Shown here: piece after piece, positions 17,801 to 18,912 of the stretch
Position numbering within the stretch: position 1 is the stretch's first letter
Layout of the letters: each line of letters opens with the position of its first letter
Source: Spirogloea muscicola
Taxonomy: Eukaryota > Streptophyta > Zygnematophyceae > Spirogloeales > Spirogloeaceae
NCBI GenBank assembly: GCA_009602725.1
Contig: WELB01000130.1
Span: forward strand, 99,678-118,589
Length of the DNA: 18,912 nucleotides
Direction of reading: 5' to 3'
The notes under the pieces: model-generated
What the model saw: the letters and a program-made list of their open reading frames with translations, nothing else
The model's database searches: none
Told to the model about the DNA's origin: nothing
Translations under genes and position numbers: made by a program

Positions 17801-18903
17801 AGAGGGAGAGTTGCGCTGTGACCTCAAGCGTGTTGACGTGGAAGGCCTCGGCGAGGTCGTCGACAATGAGTATGTTGTCGTCATCGGTCTCGTAGACAAT
17901 CTTGGCGCCGTGCTGGATGGCGTACAAATACCCGAGGTTCTTGCGCGCATAGCTCCGGTACGGCAGGAGGTCGTGGACTCTGCGAACGCACTCCTTGGTG
18001 GTCAGCAAGACAGAGGAGGATAGAAGGGGTTTGGAGGGAGGGAGGGAGGAGGGAGGCCAAAGCGACCCACCGGTAACCCAGCCGCTTTTGCTTGGTGACG
18101 TCAAGGAAGATGGCGCCTGGCAGGTCGTATGACGCTGGCGACTTGGTGTCGCCGATCACAATGACCTGCGCCAGCAGGCGGGCAAGGGGCAAATCCATGG
18201 TGAGGCCTTGTCAGGGGGCTTGCGGAGGTGGGGATGGCAGACAGGTGTAAGAAGCAGGGAGGTATGAGACAAGGGGGGAGGGGAGGAGAAGTCTGAGGAT
18301 GGAGAGAGGGGATGACACTCCAAGAGGGTGAGAGGAGGGCGAACTGGGACCAAGCTTGCAGGAGGGAGGAGGGAGGGAGAAGAGGGAGGGAGCAGACAGA
18401 AGGAGAATGCGGCTGCTGCTGACAAAAGAGCGGCTGCAAAAGCCAGCCAGGTGCATGCAGAGGGTGTTCACGACTATGTTAGCAAAGCGACAAGCTAGGC
18501 AGGCAGGGCGCTCTTAGTACTCCCGTGGTCAGCAATACGATGTCAGGTGAGCTGAGGAGAGGGATGACAGAAGGAAAGGAGAGGACAGAGGTGGGCAAAG
18601 GGGACTCTGATCGAAGCGCCTGCCCAATTTCTGAGCGCTGAGTGAAGGCCAGCTAACTTACAAAGAGAGAGAAAAGAGGTAGAAAATGAAAGATGGGGAG
18701 ACAGGAGGGAGGGAAGGAGGAGGGAGGGGGGGCACCTGCCAGCCTGGCAGAGCTGCCAGCTGACGGACCGCCTGCGTCGGCGGGTTGATGCTGGTCAGGA
18801 CGATCCAGCGCTCGGCGGTGTGGCGAGGATGCGGCGGCGCGCGCCGCGTGACGGCCGCCCAGTCGGCGGCTGGCAGCGGCAGGTCCCGGGGCGGCGGTGC
18901 GGC
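14832..18903 (-). CDS. STELLO-like Golgi glycosyltransferase-like protein (DUF288), N terminus off window
   Basis: Exons on the minus strand: 18903-18736 (open at the edge), 18165-18071, 17979-17823, 17586-17284, 16715-16266, 15743-14832 (TAG). All join in phase to 693 residues; Arabidopsis STELLO proteins are about 770. Recognised blocks in order: ERWIVLTSINPPTQAV, VIVIGDTKSPASYDLPGAIF, SYARKNLGYLYAIQHGAKIV, the acidic YETDDDN, VVNPYVHFGQPSMWPRGYPL, FNSQNTLFHAGALWGLLIPV, WRGYWAQRLLWDAGG, the acidic WINDDVVLNYWNL, and a C terminus of LKAIAAGDPTL. In land plants STELLO is a Golgi type II membrane protein that aids cellulose-synthase complex assembly. The membrane anchor would lie in the missing N-terminal exon. 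Role in this organism is inferred from the family only. Confidence 0.9.
16920..17215. repeat. Polypyrimidine-rich tract (plus strand) in a STELLO intron
   Basis: This is nearly continuous CCTCC/CTCCCT sequence on the plus strand, so purine-rich GGAGG in the transcript of the minus-strand gene. It fills most of the intron 16716-17283. Such tracts are slippage-prone and can form triplex or quadruplex structures. No gene is supported in it. Confidence 0.75.
18019..18732. repeat. GGAGG-type polypurine blocks in STELLO introns
   Basis: Blocks of GGAGGGAGGG-like sequence on the plus strand lie at about 18031-18057 (intron 17980-18070) and at 18358-18392 and 18702-18732 (intron 18166-18735). In the STELLO transcript these are pyrimidine-rich, opposite in sense to the tract at 16920-17215. 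The 81-nt dispersed repeat lies between the last two blocks. Confidence 0.75.
18403..18483 (-). repeat. Dispersed 81-nt repeat, copy 2 (STELLO first visible intron)
   Basis: This is the reverse-complement match to 5094-5174, ungapped with 10 differences by eye. It lies in an intron of the minus-strand gene and, like copy 1, is in the sense orientation of its host transcript. Confidence 0.8.
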
Positions 18904-18912
18904 AAAAAAAAA

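Noticed and set aside
18904-18912. A9 run at the right end, as a poly(A) tail of a retrocopy
   Set aside because: It is at the very edge, and the minus-strand gene reads into it with spliced introns intact downstream; a sequence-end artefact or intron pyrimidine tract is simpler.
1-18912. CRISPR array, bacterial operon or phage defence locus
   Set aside because: No regularly spaced short repeats, no Shine-Dalgarno-spaced operons, and all confident genes are intron-rich eukaryotic genes.

Overview
The window is nuclear DNA from a plant-lineage eukaryote, most likely a green alga. It holds three recognisable Viridiplantae-type proteins: a MyTH4-FERM kinesin-14, a proton-pump-interactor-like protein and a STELLO-type DUF288 glycosyltransferase-like protein. 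All are split into many small exons by short introns with GT-AG borders (one GC-AG), the GC content is moderately high, and there are Ty1/copia-like Gag remnants. The species cannot be read from the sequence. All exon borders were placed by hand from splice signals, reading-frame continuity and remembered family sequences.

Layout. (1) Positions 1-8899, plus strand: a nearly complete kinesin-like calmodulin-binding protein (KCBP) gene. I resolve 21 exons that join in phase into about 1,244 residues, from a glycine-rich N-terminal piece cut by the window edge to the stop codon. Its introns carry foreign material: an antisense tRNA-Lys(CUU)-like gene in intron 1, an 81-nt dispersed repeat in intron 12, a perfect-stem hairpin in intron 16 and, in intron 18, an inverted repeat made of two opposed copies of a copia-type Gag zinc knuckle. 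(2) Positions 8900-11127: no gene I can support. The stretch 9.6-10.7 kb is full of short imperfect palindromes built on GGGCTGGC...GCCAGCCC. (3) Positions 11128-12163, plus strand: four exon-like blocks that read as the first half of a tyrosine recombinase, with one frameshift and no C-terminal catalytic part. (4) Position 12164 is a single N. Directly after it, in the same reading frame, comes the C-terminal part of a PPI1-like coiled-coil protein with a tail anchor (to 13708). The N may mark an assembly join or the break between an inserted element and a host gene. (5) Positions 13709-14831: intergenic tail-to-tail spacer with small tandem duplications. (6) Positions 14832-18903, minus strand: the last six exons of a STELLO-like gene (693 residues in the window). 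The N-terminal exon(s), which should carry the Golgi membrane anchor, lie beyond the right edge.

The three host genes are not an operon or an evident pathway. In land plants KCBP acts on microtubules and actin, STELLO on Golgi cellulose-synthase assembly, and PPI1 on the plasma-membrane H+-ATPase. I see no defence system or CRISPR array. The observations most worth following are the intronic Gag foldback, the nested antisense tRNA-like gene and the in-frame recombinase/PPI1 junction at the N.
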